The notes under the pieces were generated by a model. That model was not told where the DNA came from, did no database searches, and saw only the letters and a list, made by a program, of their open reading frames with translations. Both the position numbers and the translations under genes were made by a program. A stretch of 64,000 nt of DNA from Sphingobacteriales bacterium (GTDB lineage Bacteria; Bacteroidota; Bacteroidia; Chitinophagales; Chitinophagaceae), in contig SEFT01000003.1 of assembly GCA_004144175.1 (NCBI GenBank), positions 62,001-126,000 on the forward strand, given 5' to 3'. Position 1 is the first letter of the stretch, and each line of letters opens with the position of its first letter. Shown in pieces: positions 1-8,629 of the stretch.

Positions 1-76
1 GCGCTGCTATAGGATCGTTTTGTCTTCCATCATCATACTATCAACCATTATCCAAAAAACCAAAATCCAAAACCTT

Positions 77-1933
77 ATGAAAAAAACCTTGTTAGGCTGC
101 GCACTGGCAGCCATTTCGCTACCCGCGATCGCACAACCGTGCACGCCACCTACACTACTGGCTCACTGGGACTTTACTAACGGAAGCTACGCCGACCAGA
201 TACAGGGTTGGACCGGGGTGCCAAACGGAGGTTCAATCACCCAAGTAGCCGGTAAAGCCGGTACTGCCAATACCGCTATACATTTTGACGGAGCCAGCTG
301 GTTGCAGGTTCCACACGATAATGCCATGAACCTGTCATCATGGACGATATCGGCTATAGTAAGGCCCACAGCAATGAATACGGAGCCTTGCCAGGGCAAC
401 TCTATCATCTGGAGGGCACCGCACACAAGTACAGCCCACTACAACATTCACTTCACTGATAATCCTCAGGACGATGTGAACGGCTCTGCCGATGTATGTG
501 CGGACAATAGCGGGCATTACACATTCGTAAGCGGGACGGCTATGACATCGCCTATTCCGTCACCATTCCCGGTGACGTCAGCAGAATGGCTTAGCGATGT
601 TAACGTGAATCCGGCTGTTGCCACAAACCAATGGTACTGTGTAACTGCAAGCTACAATGCAAACACCGAAATGATGGACCTGTATGTAGATGGTACACAC
701 ATTGTATCTGAATACTGGCCCAACTGGCATGCTGCCGGTACCCACGATCTGTTTATCGGTGCCAGTGATGCTGCAGGTAGTGGCATGTTCGATTACTTCT
801 TTACAGGCGATATCGACGACATCAAAATATATAGCGGCCCTATCGAATGCAGTGATGACGAGTTCCTGCAAATTTCGAAGATCATTTGTCCTAGCTGTCC
901 GCCGCGGGTGCCAAAGGAAATTGCACATTGGGATTTCGACGGTGGCAATCTAAATGATGTGGTAAACGGATGGACGCCTTTGCCACTGCCTATGTCGAAC
1001 CCACCATCAACATCTGTTGCAGGTATATTGGGTGCGCCAAACACAGCCATGCATTTCAACCAGGGCGAATTCCTGAGGTTTGCACATGATCCGATGATGG
1101 ACCTTAAATCATGGACGATTGCTGCAACAGTGAGGCCAAACCCGAGGAACTATTGGACGGGACCATGCCAGGGCAACTATATCTTAAACCATAGTGCAAA
1201 CGGCAGCAGCCAGCATTACCACCTGGAGTTCTACGACAATTATCAAAATACAGGACGCGACTGTGATATTAATTTGCCCGATAAACTGTTTGCAGGATTC
1301 CCGGCAGGTACTGCTACCTGGACAGAAGACAAGTGGAACAGCGCCGCAGATCCTGCGTGGGCGTCCTCGCCATTGCGCCAGGCCGACAATCCGTTCATTG
1401 ATAATACACCTCCCGGTAGGTGGTACTGCGTAACGCTGAGCTACGATGCTGCTACGGGTGCACTGCAACTGTTTGTAGATGGCGACCGCGTATTTGAGCA
1501 ATTTGTTGCCAACCAATACAGCTATTTCACACCTGAAGATCTGTTCATCGGCGCCAGTGGTTTTGCGGCTCCATTCCAATACTTCTTCGATGGAGACATG
1601 GACGATATCAAACTATATGATGTTGCCTTGATATGCCCGCCTGCATGCGATCGCGAAGGCCGTAAGCCATCCGGCATAGGTAATGCTAATGGTACAATGA
1701 ACAAATTGCTGGTTGCACCAAACCCTGCTACTGACAACATAAATATAACAGTACCTTCAGACTGGGGTAACGGACAAATTGTACTGCTTAACGCTATGGG
1801 TCAGCAGGTGATGTCACAGTCTGTAAGCATCACGGATGTGAAAGTAGATATCAGCAGCCTGCCTGCCGGTTTCTACACGCTGAGAGCACAATTTGGCAGC
1901 CACACTGCATCACAAAAAGTGATCAAGAACTAA
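77..1933 (+). CDS. Secreted double LamG-domain protein with T9SS sorting domain
   Basis: A 618-residue exported protein. The ATG at 77 starts a clear signal peptide (MKKTLLGCALAAISLPAIAQ), so it is preferred over an upstream in-frame TTG at 20. Two tandem concanavalin A/LamG-like modules follow, at about residues 27-258 and 283-535. Each begins with an AHWDF motif and ends with the FIGAS...FDGDMDDIK type strand typical of LamG_3 domains. Residues about 543-618 are a type A T9SS C-terminal sorting domain (APNPATDNINI, then LPAGFYTL and QKVIKN). Such domains send proteins through the outer membrane to the cell surface. Binding to glycans or matrix is likely for the family, but the ligand is unknown. 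No enzyme motif is seen. A terminator follows directly. Confidence 0.9.
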   Translation: MKKTLLGCALAAISLPAIAQPCTPPTLLAHWDFTNGSYADQIQGWTGVPNGGSITQVAGKAGTANTAIHFDGASWLQVPHDNAMNLSSWTISAIVRPTAMNTEPCQGNSIIWRAPHTSTAHYNIHFTDNPQDDVNGSADVCADNSGHYTFVSGTAMTSPIPSPFPVTSAEWLSDVNVNPAVATNQWYCVTASYNANTEMMDLYVDGTHIVSEYWPNWHAAGTHDLFIGASDAAGSGMFDYFFTGDIDDIKIYSGPIECSDDEFLQISKIICPSCPPRVPKEIAHWDFDGGNLNDVVNGWTPLPLPMSNPPSTSVAGILGAPNTAMHFNQGEFLRFAHDPMMDLKSWTIAATVRPNPRNYWTGPCQGNYILNHSANGSSQHYHLEFYDNYQNTGRDCDINLPDKLFAGFPAGTATWTEDKWNSAADPAWASSPLRQADNPFIDNTPPGRWYCVTLSYDAATGALQLFVDGDRVFEQFVANQYSYFTPEDLFIGASGFAAPFQYFFDGDMDDIKLYDVALICPPACDREGRKPSGIGNANGTMNKLLVAPNPATDNINITVPSDWGNGQIVLLNAMGQQVMSQSVSITDVKVDISSLPAGFYTLRAQFGSHTASQKVIKN

Positions 1934-1956
1934 CACACACAATTGATGATGGAAAC

Positions 1957-1989
1957 AAAAAAACACCTCCCTTGCGGAGGTGTTTTTTT
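1957..1989 (+). terminator. Intrinsic terminator after the LamG protein
   Basis: A 10-bp stem (aaacacctcc / ggaggtgttt) with a 5-nt loop is extended by A/T pairs and ends in a run of seven T. It lies 24 bases after the stop of the LamG gene. The flanking A run makes it usable from both strands, so it may also serve the convergent lipoprotein gene. Confidence 0.85.
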
Positions 1990-2041
1990 GTTTAAGAGTG
2001 GAAATAACTATTAGTGCGGGACTTCTATAAAAAAGCCTTGG

Positions 2042-2692
2042 TTATGGCCGTATATACTTAAAATGGCAGGTATCATCGGTAAATGTTTTCGCAGAAAGTG
2101 TGACCATATCGCCCGTAAAAGTTCCGAAGAAATATTGATCCGACAGGGTTCCATTGCAATTCACCTTCATACTTCCCATTTCATTCTCGCCGAAATAATG
2201 CTTGATCAGGATACCGTCCTTATGCAAGTCGTCGCGCGATATTTCAATTCTGTTATAAGGCATACCGCAGCTGGGATTATTATTTGAGCTATAGATCCAC
2301 GTACCATATAACCCCGCACGGCAAGCATCATTATTATCTACTATCAGGTTCAGCTCATATTCTTTATCGTATCCCGCTGCATTGGTTCCCTTTATCTTTA
2401 TAGGGTAAGTGCCAGGCTTCGCATTGTAAAGGGCTTTAATGGTCAATACCGTGCCGAAGTCGGGTGTGCCGCTTGCCGCTGTAAAACTGTACTCTGTTTT
2501 AGCAGGCAATCCTTCCACACTCAGGTCTACCCGCTCCTGGTTGCCTGACTCTTGCGCAATGGCCAGTGGTATCATGACAGAAGAATCACGCATCACCTTT
2601 ATGTCGGAAATGCCGTTGATGATAAATTTTGACTTTTTACAGGCCGCCAGCGACACACAGGCACACAGGGCCAATAGGTATAAGTACTTCAT
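2042..2692 (-). CDS. Hypothetical lipoprotein with Ig-like region
   Basis: A 216-residue predicted lipoprotein. The start at 2692 gives MKYLYLLALCACVSLAAC, a signal peptide with an LAAC lipobox (Cys about residue 18); ten further in-frame residues upstream are unlikely to be translated. After the lipobox comes a beta-rich stretch with a GTYPIKIKGTNAAG motif, as in bacterial Ig-like folds that pack in surface lipoproteins. The C-terminal half has paired cysteines. No enzymatic motif is seen and the function is unknown. It converges with the LamG gene and is divergent from the GbsR-like regulator. Confidence 0.7.
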   Translation of the reverse strand: MKYLYLLALCACVSLAACKKSKFIINGISDIKVMRDSSVMIPLAIAQESGNQERVDLSVEGLPAKTEYSFTAASGTPDFGTVLTIKALYNAKPGTYPIKIKGTNAAGYDKEYELNLIVDNNDACRAGLYGTWIYSSNNNPSCGMPYNRIEISRDDLHKDGILIKHYFGENEMGSMKVNCNGTLSDQYFFGTFTGDMVTLSAKTFTDDTCHFKYIRP

Positions 2693-2782
2693 TAGAATGT
2701 ATTTGAGCGGTGAAGATAACAATCGCGGATACGAACTACAATAGCGTTATAAGCCACGATGGATTTTCGTAAAAAATAAAGT

Positions 2783-2824
2783 TTCAGAAAATTTTGAAAG
2801 TTCAGAAAATTATTTATAGCTTTA
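2783..2824 (+). promoter_or_regulatory. Promoter and direct repeats before the GbsR-like gene
   Basis: Two copies of TTCAGAAAATT lie at 2783-2793 and 2801-2811. The first runs into TTTTGAAA, giving a dyad (TTTCA...TTGAAA). A Bacteroidota-type promoter can be read as TTTG at 2793-2796, 20 bp, then TAGCTTTA at 2817-2824, only 5 bases before the ATG. Repeats overlapping the promoter of a MarR-type regulator suggest autoregulation; that is inference. Confidence 0.5.
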
Positions 2825-2828
2825 CATC

Positions 2829-3335
2829 ATGAAGTACGGAGAAGCAAAAGAAAAGTTCATCGAAACCTGGGGGGTGCTTGGTAGCCAGTGGGGTATCAAC
2901 AAGACCATGGCCCAGATACAGGCGCTTTTGCTTATTGCTCCGAAGCCACTATCGACAGACGACATCATGGAGGAACTGGCTATTTCAAGGGGCAATGTGA
3001 ACATGAGCATCAGGCAACTCGTCGACTGGGGTATTGTTTACAAAAAAAACTTGGCCGGCGACCGTAAGGAATACTTCATAGCAGAAAAGGACGTATGGAA
3101 ATGGTCGCACAAGGTAGGTGCAGTGCGCAAGCAAAGAGAACTGAACCCCGCCATAGAACTACTGAAAGAAATAGCGAATAGTAAAGAGATAGGAAAAACG
3201 GAAGAAGAAAAGGAGTTTGCCAAACAGATAAAAGAGCTCAACGCATTCTCCAGCCAGATAGGCGACCTTGCCGATAAGCTCTTTCTTTCTCCGCGCGGCG
3301 AGCTGCTGTTAAAACTCATCAAAATGTTTTTATAG
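2829..3335 (+). CDS. GbsR/MarR-family transcriptional regulator
   Basis: 168 residues, matching the GbsR-type MarR-like regulators. A winged helix spans about residues 25-95 (QALLLIAPKPLSTDDIMEEL, then SRGNVNMSIRQLVDWGIVYKK, then GDRKEYFIAEKD as the wing). A Lys/Glu-rich helical dimerisation region follows. GbsR of Bacillus controls choline/betaine uptake genes, but here the next genes encode membrane proteins of unknown role, so the ligand cannot be transferred. The downstream gene begins 2 bp after the stop. The promoter places the likely transcription start very near the ATG, so the message may be almost leaderless. Confidence 0.88.
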   Translation: MKYGEAKEKFIETWGVLGSQWGINKTMAQIQALLLIAPKPLSTDDIMEELAISRGNVNMSIRQLVDWGIVYKKNLAGDRKEYFIAEKDVWKWSHKVGAVRKQRELNPAIELLKEIANSKEIGKTEEEKEFAKQIKELNAFSSQIGDLADKLFLSPRGELLLKLIKMFL

Positions 3336-3337
3336 CC

Positions 3338-3697
3338 ATGAACTACAATATTCTTGCATACGGCATTTTCCTCAGCACCATGATCTTTATCATCGTATAT
3401 GTAGGCAGGCTGTTTTACAGGAATGGAAGGTTTTTCATACTGGCACTTTTCAGGGGCGATGCGGTGCAGACCGACCATATGAACCAACTGCTACTGGTCG
3501 CCTATTACCTCTTCAATATTGGCTATGCGTTCGTAGAGCTCCGGTTCTGGGACAAGATCGTGAACGTAGAGCAATTAGTATCGAGCCTAGCAAGCAATGT
3601 AGGTCTGCTGGTCTTTATACTGGCAGTCACCCACTACTTCAATATGGCATTGATATACTTTCTTTCAAAAAGACATTCTACTATCATTCACTCTTAA
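3338..3697 (+). CDS. Small integral membrane protein, paralogue A
   Basis: 119 residues with about three hydrophobic segments (residues about 5-25, 50-67 and 85-108). After the first segment there is a short amphipathic LFYRNGRFFI motif, then the second helix. It aligns by eye with the next gene over its whole length (LFYRNG versus LFKNG; YYLFNIGYAFVEL versus FYLLNLGFALYIL; HYFNMALIYF versus LFFNMYLFF), so the pair arose by duplication. It is cotranscribed with the GbsR-like regulator (2-bp gap). The family is not recognised; it has no transport motif or catalytic residues. Confidence 0.8.
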   Translation: MNYNILAYGIFLSTMIFIIVYVGRLFYRNGRFFILALFRGDAVQTDHMNQLLLVAYYLFNIGYAFVELRFWDKIVNVEQLVSSLASNVGLLVFILAVTHYFNMALIYFLSKRHSTIIHS

Positions 3698-3709
3698 ATA
3701 GTTTCAATT

Positions 3710-4126
3710 ATGAACAACCAATTTATCATTACCGCCTATTTCATTTATTTACCCGTTGCGCTGGGTCTTACATGGTATGTTGCCCATACGCTCTTCAAAA
3801 ACGGGCTGGTGTTCATGCGAGATATATTCTTCGGCCGCGAAGAGATCGCCACAGCTACAAATGCTTTATTCAAAATAGGGTTCTACCTCCTCAACCTAGG
3901 CTTTGCACTGTACATACTCAAGATCAACAATATACTTGGCGATACACAAAGCACAATCGAAGCGCTCAGCTACAAGATCGGCGGCTTCAGCATCTACCTC
4001 GGCGTCATGCTGTTCTTCAACATGTATCTATTCTTCCGTGGCAAAAGAGTAGCCAAACAAAGACACGACGAACGCGTGATGATGGAAAGATTGGCTAATA
4101 GAGGTGGTGATGTTGCGGGTGCGTAA
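3710..4126 (+). CDS. Small integral membrane protein, paralogue B
   Basis: 138 residues with three membrane segments in the same layout as the preceding gene, which ends 12 bp upstream. The C-terminus is longer and basic (FFRGKRVAKQRHDERVMMERL), so a cytoplasmic tail is likely under the positive-inside rule. The residues shared with paralogue A lie around LFKNG, FYLLNLGFAL and FFNMYLFF. Third and last gene of the GbsR operon; a strong hairpin follows. A heteromeric two-subunit membrane complex controlled by the regulator is a reasonable guess but is not shown. Confidence 0.8.
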   Translation: MNNQFIITAYFIYLPVALGLTWYVAHTLFKNGLVFMRDIFFGREEIATATNALFKIGFYLLNLGFALYILKINNILGDTQSTIEALSYKIGGFSIYLGVMLFFNMYLFFRGKRVAKQRHDERVMMERLANRGGDVAGA

Positions 4127-4154
4127 GGGAAAGTCCTCTTTTTATAATCGACAA

Positions 4155-4190
4155 GAATGCCTTCTTACAAGAGGGCATTCTTTATTTTAT
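4155..4190 (+). terminator. Terminator of the GbsR/membrane protein operon
   Basis: Stem gaatgccttc / gagggcattc (10 bp with one G-T pair), 6-nt loop ttacaa, then tttattttat. It lies 28 bases after the stop of paralogue B. Confidence 0.85.
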
Positions 4191-4241
4191 TCTCGAGTCA
4201 AATACCACCCATTCAAAATAGATATATTAGCAATTTAAAAA

Positions 4242-4982
4242 ATGCCGATACTTTTAAACAACCCCCCTATGGACGAAGTAGCACTTAATAACTTTATAAA
4301 GCAAATAGAAGAATTATGGATAATTCCCGAATTAGAAAGGAGAGGGACTTATAAAGAGCGAATTTGGGCTGTATTGATTGTCTTTAAAGAAAACGTCGAA
4401 GTTCTATTTAATACGGAAACCAGCTTGACGGTTACTATCCAAAAAAACGGCAATATTATTCCTGGTGAGCCGGTTAAAGTCGAGCACTTGGCTGAGTGTA
4501 AAGTTACAGATGTCCAGATACCAGAAGAAGTCTTTTTGAATTATAGCTACATTGCCGCGATTACAACAAGCCCTACTTGGTTTATAAAATTTGATTTTAT
4601 TCCAAATAAAAAACAGGCATTAAAAAGAATTTCGCTAGCTATAGATTTCTTATCCGCAGCAGAAGTATCACTGAATAATAAAGTTAAAGCTTACAATTTG
4701 TTTCAAGCTCTTGAACAAGCTGTTCATGCCTCACTTCTAAATAATGCGCTTCAGCAAGAAAAGATAAAGAATGGCAAAACTCACGCTGCCACCAAGACGA
4801 TTGTCAATTTGGAAACAAAAACTGGATATATGCCAGCAGCAATTGCAAGTTTATTCAATAAACTTCATGACAATCGCGGCTCTATCTATTCCGAAGAGGA
4901 GCTAAATGAAACTTTTGATAGTTCAAGTTTTCTAATTGTGAAAGAATATATCGAAGCTATTAATACTAATCTGATACAATAA
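4242..4982 (+). CDS. Orphan A/T-rich protein with HEPN-like C-terminal half
   Basis: 246 residues, not assigned to a family with certainty. The N-terminal half (about 1-130) is mixed alpha/beta. The C-terminal half is helical: residues about 133-160 (AIDFLSAAEVSLNNKVKAYN), then an ALEQAVHASLLN helix, then LFNKLHDNRGSIYSEEELNE. The pattern of helices followed by L..L...R....Y...E resembles uncharacterised HEPN-type proteins, but the canonical R-x4-6-H RNase motif is absent. The gene is visibly richer in A/T codons than its neighbours and stands alone between two terminators, which suits horizontal acquisition. A role as lone toxin or defence accessory is speculation. Confidence 0.6.
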   Translation: MPILLNNPPMDEVALNNFIKQIEELWIIPELERRGTYKERIWAVLIVFKENVEVLFNTETSLTVTIQKNGNIIPGEPVKVEHLAECKVTDVQIPEEVFLNYSYIAAITTSPTWFIKFDFIPNKKQALKRISLAIDFLSAAEVSLNNKVKAYNLFQALEQAVHASLLNNALQQEKIKNGKTHAATKTIVNLETKTGYMPAAIASLFNKLHDNRGSIYSEEELNETFDSSSFLIVKEYIEAINTNLIQ

Positions 4983-4983
4983 A

Positions 4984-5011
4984 AAAATGCCTCCCAACAA
5001 GGAGGCATTTT
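4984..5011. terminator. Bidirectional terminator between the orphan gene and ahcY
   Basis: Perfect 11-bp stem aaaatgcctcc / ggaggcatttt with loop caacaa, A run on the left and T run on the right. It sits directly after the stop of the plus-strand gene and 23 bases beyond the stop of minus-strand ahcY, so it can stop both. Confidence 0.85.
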
Positions 5012-5033
5012 CAATATCAAAAAAGAAACAAGA

Positions 5034-6362
5034 TTAATAACGATAATGCTCAGGCTTGAACGGACCGTTCTTAGCTATGCCAAGATAGTTAGATTGCTCT
5101 TCAGTCAGTTCTTCCAGTACTACGCCTATCTTCGACAGGTGCAGGCGGGCTACTTTTTCATCCAGGTGCTTAGGCAGCACATATACCTTATTCTCGTAGC
5201 TGGCGTGGTTGTTCCACAGCTCTATTTGAGCAAGCGTTTGGTTTGAGAAAGAGTTGCTCATTACAAATGACGGGTGGCCTGTAGCGCAACCCAGGTTCAC
5301 CAGGCGGCCTTCTGCCAGTACGAGGATGTCCTTACCATCGATGTTATACAGGTCAACCTGTGGTTTGATGGTATCTTTCGTGTTACCGTAAGTGTCGTTC
5401 AGCCATGCCATATCTATTTCGATATCAAAGTGACCGATGTTACAAACGATAGCCTTATCCTTCATAGCGCGGAAGTGCTGCTCCGTGATAAGGTCGCGGC
5501 AACCCGAAGCTGTAACGATGATATCCGCTTCTTTCACTGCATCTATCATTCTCTTTACTTCAAAGCCGTCCATTGCAGCCTGCAGTGCGCAGATAGGGTC
5601 GATCTCGGTAACGATAACACGGGCACCTGCACCACGCAGAGATTCCGCAGAACCTTTACCAACATCACCGTAACCGCCTACAACAGCAACCTTACCGGCC
5701 ATCATCACATCGGTAGCACGACGGATAGAATCAACCAGTGATTCTTTACAGCCGTATTTGTTATCAAATTTAGACTTCGTTACAGAGTCATTCACGTTGA
5801 TAGCAGGCATAGGCAGGGTGCCTTTCTGCATACGCTCGTACAGGCGGTGTACACCTGTAGTCGTTTCTTCGCTCAGTCCTTTTATGTGTTGTACCAGCTC
5901 GGTATAGTTGTCCAGCACGATATTTGTCAGGTCACCACCATCGTCCAGTATCATGTTCAGCGGACGGTCTTCGCTACCGAAGAACAGTGTCTGCTCGATA
6001 CACCAGTCAGCTTCTGACAGCGATTGTCCTTTCCATGCAAATACACCTATGCCCGCAGCAGCGATAGCAGCCGCAGCATGGTCTTGCGTAGAGAAGATGT
6101 TGCAAGAGCTCCAGCGCACTTCAGCGCCCAGTGCTACCAGTGTTTCTATCAGCACGGCAGTCTGGATGGTCATGTGCAGGCAACCTGCAATGCGCGCACC
6201 TTTCAGCGGCTGCTGAGGGCCATACTCGGCACGGATAGCCATAAGGCCCGGCATTTCTGCTTCAGCCAGTTTAATTTCCTTGCGTCCCCATTCAGCCAGG
6301 CTGATGTCAGCTACTTTATAAGGCAGTTTCAGATCGATGTTAGAACGAGTGGTTGTACTCAT
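5034..6362 (-). CDS. ahcY: Adenosylhomocysteinase
   Basis: 442 residues. This cytosolic NAD-dependent enzyme splits S-adenosylhomocysteine into homocysteine and adenosine, completing the methyl cycle. Visible are the substrate-domain motif STQDHAAAA (about 91-99), LDDGGDLTN (139-147), the [12 protein letters not shown] active-site segment (193-204) and the NAD-binding GGYGDVGKG (229-237). It ends in the conserved KPEHYRY tail. Length is normal for the family. A good -7 box (TAACTTTG on the minus strand, 6399-6406) precedes the ATG by about 37 bases. It stands alone between terminators; no riboswitch was recognised in its leader. Confidence 0.97.
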   Translation of the reverse strand: MSTTTRSNIDLKLPYKVADISLAEWGRKEIKLAEAEMPGLMAIRAEYGPQQPLKGARIAGCLHMTIQTAVLIETLVALGAEVRWSSCNIFSTQDHAAAAIAAAGIGVFAWKGQSLSEADWCIEQTLFFGSEDRPLNMILDDGGDLTNIVLDNYTELVQHIKGLSEETTTGVHRLYERMQKGTLPMPAINVNDSVTKSKFDNKYGCKESLVDSIRRATDVMMAGKVAVVGGYGDVGKGSAESLRGAGARVIVTEIDPICALQAAMDGFEVKRMIDAVKEADIIVTASGCRDLITEQHFRAMKDKAIVCNIGHFDIEIDMAWLNDTYGNTKDTIKPQVDLYNIDGKDILVLAEGRLVNLGCATGHPSFVMSNSFSNQTLAQIELWNNHASYENKVYVLPKHLDEKVARLHLSKIGVVLEELTEEQSNYLGIAKNGPFKPEHYRY

Positions 6363-6485
6363 GTTATGATTGTTATTTTAATTTTTTCTAAAGAATGCCA
6401 AAGTTAAGTAATTCAAGGCTATTAAGCCATGCTGCAAGGCGTACAAGAACATTAATTGTCCTATGACAACTGCACCTATAAAGAC

Positions 6486-6514
6486 ACAGCCCTCACCGCA
6501 TGGGCAAGGGCTGT
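6486..6514 (-). terminator. Terminator after dapA
   Basis: Stem acagccct / agggctgt (8 bp) around a 13-nt loop, 21 bases past the dapA stop on the minus strand, followed there by GTCTTTATAG. The U tract is short, so this is a moderate call. Confidence 0.55.
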
Positions 6515-6534
6515 AATATTTCAATTCGATACAC

Positions 6535-7440
6535 TTATTCGAGGTTCTTTACGAACTGCGCTATCTTATGGTCGGTCTCAGGCGTAGCTGCTACTACCGG
6601 CAGGCGGAAGTAGTTACCGCTGATGTTCATATGTGCCAGCACCGATTTTACTCCCGCAGGGTTACCCTCTACAAACAGCAGGCGAATTCCGTTCAGCAGC
6701 TTGTAGTGCAGGTTGCGGGCGCTTTCATAGTCGCCACCCAACGCAAAGTTTACCATGCTGGTAAAATCTTTGGTAAAGCAGTTGGCCGCTACCGATATCA
6801 CCCCATCCATGCCTATAGCTATCTGTGGCAATACCAGGTCGTCGTCGCCCGACAGTACGGCAAAGTGTACAGGCTTACCAGCCACCAGGTCCATACACTG
6901 CTGCATAACGCCGCAGGCCTCTTTTACCGCAACGATATGCTCGAACTCATTGGCTAGCCTCAGCGTAGTAGCGGGCAGCATGTTGATGCCCGTACGGCCG
7001 GGTACGTTATACAGTATGATGGCTTTATCCGTAGCCTGTGCTATGGCCTTAAAGTGCTGATACAATCCTTCCTGCGACGGCTTATTATAGTAAGGCGTCA
7101 CGCTCAGTATGCCATCTACACGCAGCAGGTTCATTGCTTTGATTTGCTCGACCACCTCATGGGTATTATTGCCGCCTATTCCACAAACGATCGGCACACG
7201 GCCACCCACCTTCATCACGATGAATTCCAGCACCTCATTCTTCTCGGCAGTGGTGAGTGTAGGTGTTTCGGCAGTAGTGCCAAGGGCTACCACATAGTTT
7301 ACCCCACCTTCTATTACATGATTTACAAGCTTTTCCAGCGATGGATAGTCTACCTCGCCATGGCTGTAGAAGGGAGTGACAAGGGCAACACCGGTGCCGC
7401 GGAACATATGATGCATAATAGCGTTTATTATTCTTTTCAA
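6535..7440 (-). CDS. dapA: 4-hydroxy-tetrahydrodipicolinate synthase
   Basis: 301 residues as given. The enzyme condenses pyruvate with aspartate semialdehyde, the first committed step of lysine and diaminopimelate synthesis. The class I aldolase residues are visible: Schiff-base lysine K173 in IVAVKEACG, tyrosine Y144 in ILYNVPGRT, and the GTTAE pyruvate site (54-58). PYYNKP is at 116-121. The family usually begins near MFRGTGVALVTPF, so ATG codons at 7416 or 7407 are real alternatives to 7440. It starts 6 bp after the accA stop, so the two are probably cotranscribed. Confidence 0.95.
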   Translation of the reverse strand: MKRIINAIMHHMFRGTGVALVTPFYSHGEVDYPSLEKLVNHVIEGGVNYVVALGTTAETPTLTTAEKNEVLEFIVMKVGGRVPIVCGIGGNNTHEVVEQIKAMNLLRVDGILSVTPYYNKPSQEGLYQHFKAIAQATDKAIILYNVPGRTGINMLPATTLRLANEFEHIVAVKEACGVMQQCMDLVAGKPVHFAVLSGDDDLVLPQIAIGMDGVISVAANCFTKDFTSMVNFALGGDYESARNLHYKLLNGIRLLFVEGNPAGVKSVLAHMNISGNYFRLPVVAATPETDHKIAQFVKNLE

Positions 7441-7446
7441 TAAATA

Positions 7447-8400
7447 TTATACCTCTTCGTAAAAGCCCATTTTAGAGAACTTCTCGATACGCTGGTTGAT
7501 GCGCGTTTCGGCATCCATATCCTTTATTTCTTTCAGTCCTTTCAGGATGTGCTCCTTTAGTGTTGCAGCCATTTCTTCGGGCTTGGCATGTGCGCCGCCC
7601 ATCGGCTCGGGTATTACACCGTCCACCAGGCCAAAGGCGCTCATATCGCGAGAGGTAAGTTTCAGTTGCTCGGCTGCTTTCTCTTTAAAGTTCCAGCTGC
7701 GCCACAGGATGGTAGAGCAGTTCTCGGGGGAGATAACAGTGTACCAGCTGTTCTCCAGCATGTACACTCTATCGCCTACACCTATACCCAATGCACCACC
7801 CGATGCTCCTTCGCCTATGATCACACAGATAACAGGCACTTTCAGTTGTGCCATCTCGAACAGGTTACGGGCTATAGCCTCGCCCTGTCCACGCTCTTCA
7901 GCCTCCAGCCCCGGGAATGCACCCGGGGTATCTATCAGCGTTACTATGGGGCGGTTGAACTTTTCAGCCATCTTCATCAGGCGAAGCGCCTTGCGGTAGC
8001 CTTCGGGGTTGGCCATACCAAAGTTGCGCATCTGGCGCATCTTGGTATTCACGCCCTTTTGCTGGCCCATTACCATTACCGGCATACCATCCAGCTCGGC
8101 CATACCTGCTACCATTGCCTTATCGTCCTTTACCTGGCGGTCGCCATACAGCTCGGTAAAGTTGCTGAATATCTTCTCGATATAGTATAGTGTATACGGA
8201 CGCTGCGGATGGCGGCTTAGCTGTACGCGCTGCCATGGAGTAAGGTTGGTATATATCTGCTCACGTGTTTTTTCTATCGACGCCTCCAGCTCGCGGACGG
8301 TACCCGACACATCCACCTGATTCTTCTGCGACATCTCTTTCACTTTCGCTATCTGCGTATAAAGATCTTCCAGGGGTTTTTCAAAATCCAGAAACTGCAT
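7447..8400 (-). CDS. accA: Acetyl-CoA carboxylase carboxyltransferase subunit alpha
   Basis: 317 residues, the usual AccA length. With AccD it moves the carboxyl group from carboxybiotin to acetyl-CoA, giving malonyl-CoA for fatty acid synthesis. Typical signatures include [49 protein letters not shown] and the [17 protein letters not shown] block. A minus-strand -7 box TACTTTTG (8420-8427) lies just upstream and is divergent from the tRNA-Asp promoter. First gene of an accA-dapA transcription unit. Confidence 0.97.
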   Translation of the reverse strand: MQFLDFEKPLEDLYTQIAKVKEMSQKNQVDVSGTVRELEASIEKTREQIYTNLTPWQRVQLSRHPQRPYTLYYIEKIFSNFTELYGDRQVKDDKAMVAGMAELDGMPVMVMGQQKGVNTKMRQMRNFGMANPEGYRKALRLMKMAEKFNRPIVTLIDTPGAFPGLEAEERGQGEAIARNLFEMAQLKVPVICVIIGEGASGGALGIGVGDRVYMLENSWYTVISPENCSTILWRSWNFKEKAAEQLKLTSRDMSAFGLVDGVIPEPMGGAHAKPEEMAATLKEHILKGLKEIKDMDAETRINQRIEKFSKMGFYEEV

Positions 8401-8454
8401 AATGGTTGATTTGAGAGTACAAAAGTAAGTCTTTGAAAATTTTTTTAAAGAACA

Positions 8455-8487
8455 TTTGCAAGTTTCAAAAAATTGCTGTTATCTTTG
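8455..8487 (+). promoter_or_regulatory. -33/-7 promoter of tRNA-Asp
   Basis: TTTG at 8455-8458, 21 bp, then TATCTTTG at 8480-8487, a full match to the Bacteroidota primary-sigma consensus. The mature tRNA begins 21 bases after the -7 box. Confidence 0.8.
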
Positions 8488-8507
8488 CAACCCCAACAGG
8501 GAGTTAC

Positions 8508-8581
8508 GGATCGGTAGTTCAGTTGGTTAGAATGCCGCCCTGTCACGGCGGAGGTCGCGGGTTCGAGTCCCGTCCGGTCCG
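8508..8581 (+). tRNA. tRNA-Asp (anticodon GTC)
   Basis: 74 nt. The acceptor stem GGATCGG (8508-8514) pairs with CCGGTCC (8574-8580) with one T-G pair; the discriminator is G8581. Anticodon stem CCGCC/GGCGG (8535-8539 and 8547-8551) holds loop CTGTCAC with anticodon GTC at 8542-8544. T-arm GCGGG-TTCGAGT-CCCGT is at 8557-8573. G as discriminator fits tRNA-Asp. CCA is not encoded. Confidence 0.97.
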
Positions 8582-8583
8582 CG

Positions 8584-8612
8584 AAAGCCACTTAGCAATA
8601 AGTGGCTTTTTC
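8584..8612 (+). terminator. Terminator of tRNA-Asp
   Basis: Stem aaagccactt / aagtggcttt (10 bp), loop agcaat, then a T run. It begins 3 bases after the tRNA. A near copy of this hairpin recurs about 363 bp downstream. Confidence 0.85.
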
Positions 8613-8629
8613 GTTTTTAGTCGGTCCCC

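Noticed and set aside
5274-5741. 155-codon plus-strand frame inside ahcY
   Set aside because: It is antisense to a well-recognised gene and looks like a codon-bias artefact with no family resemblance.
6363-6534. SAH or SAM riboswitch before ahcY
   Set aside because: Only a -7 box and short spacer are seen; no conserved multi-stem aptamer can be drawn.
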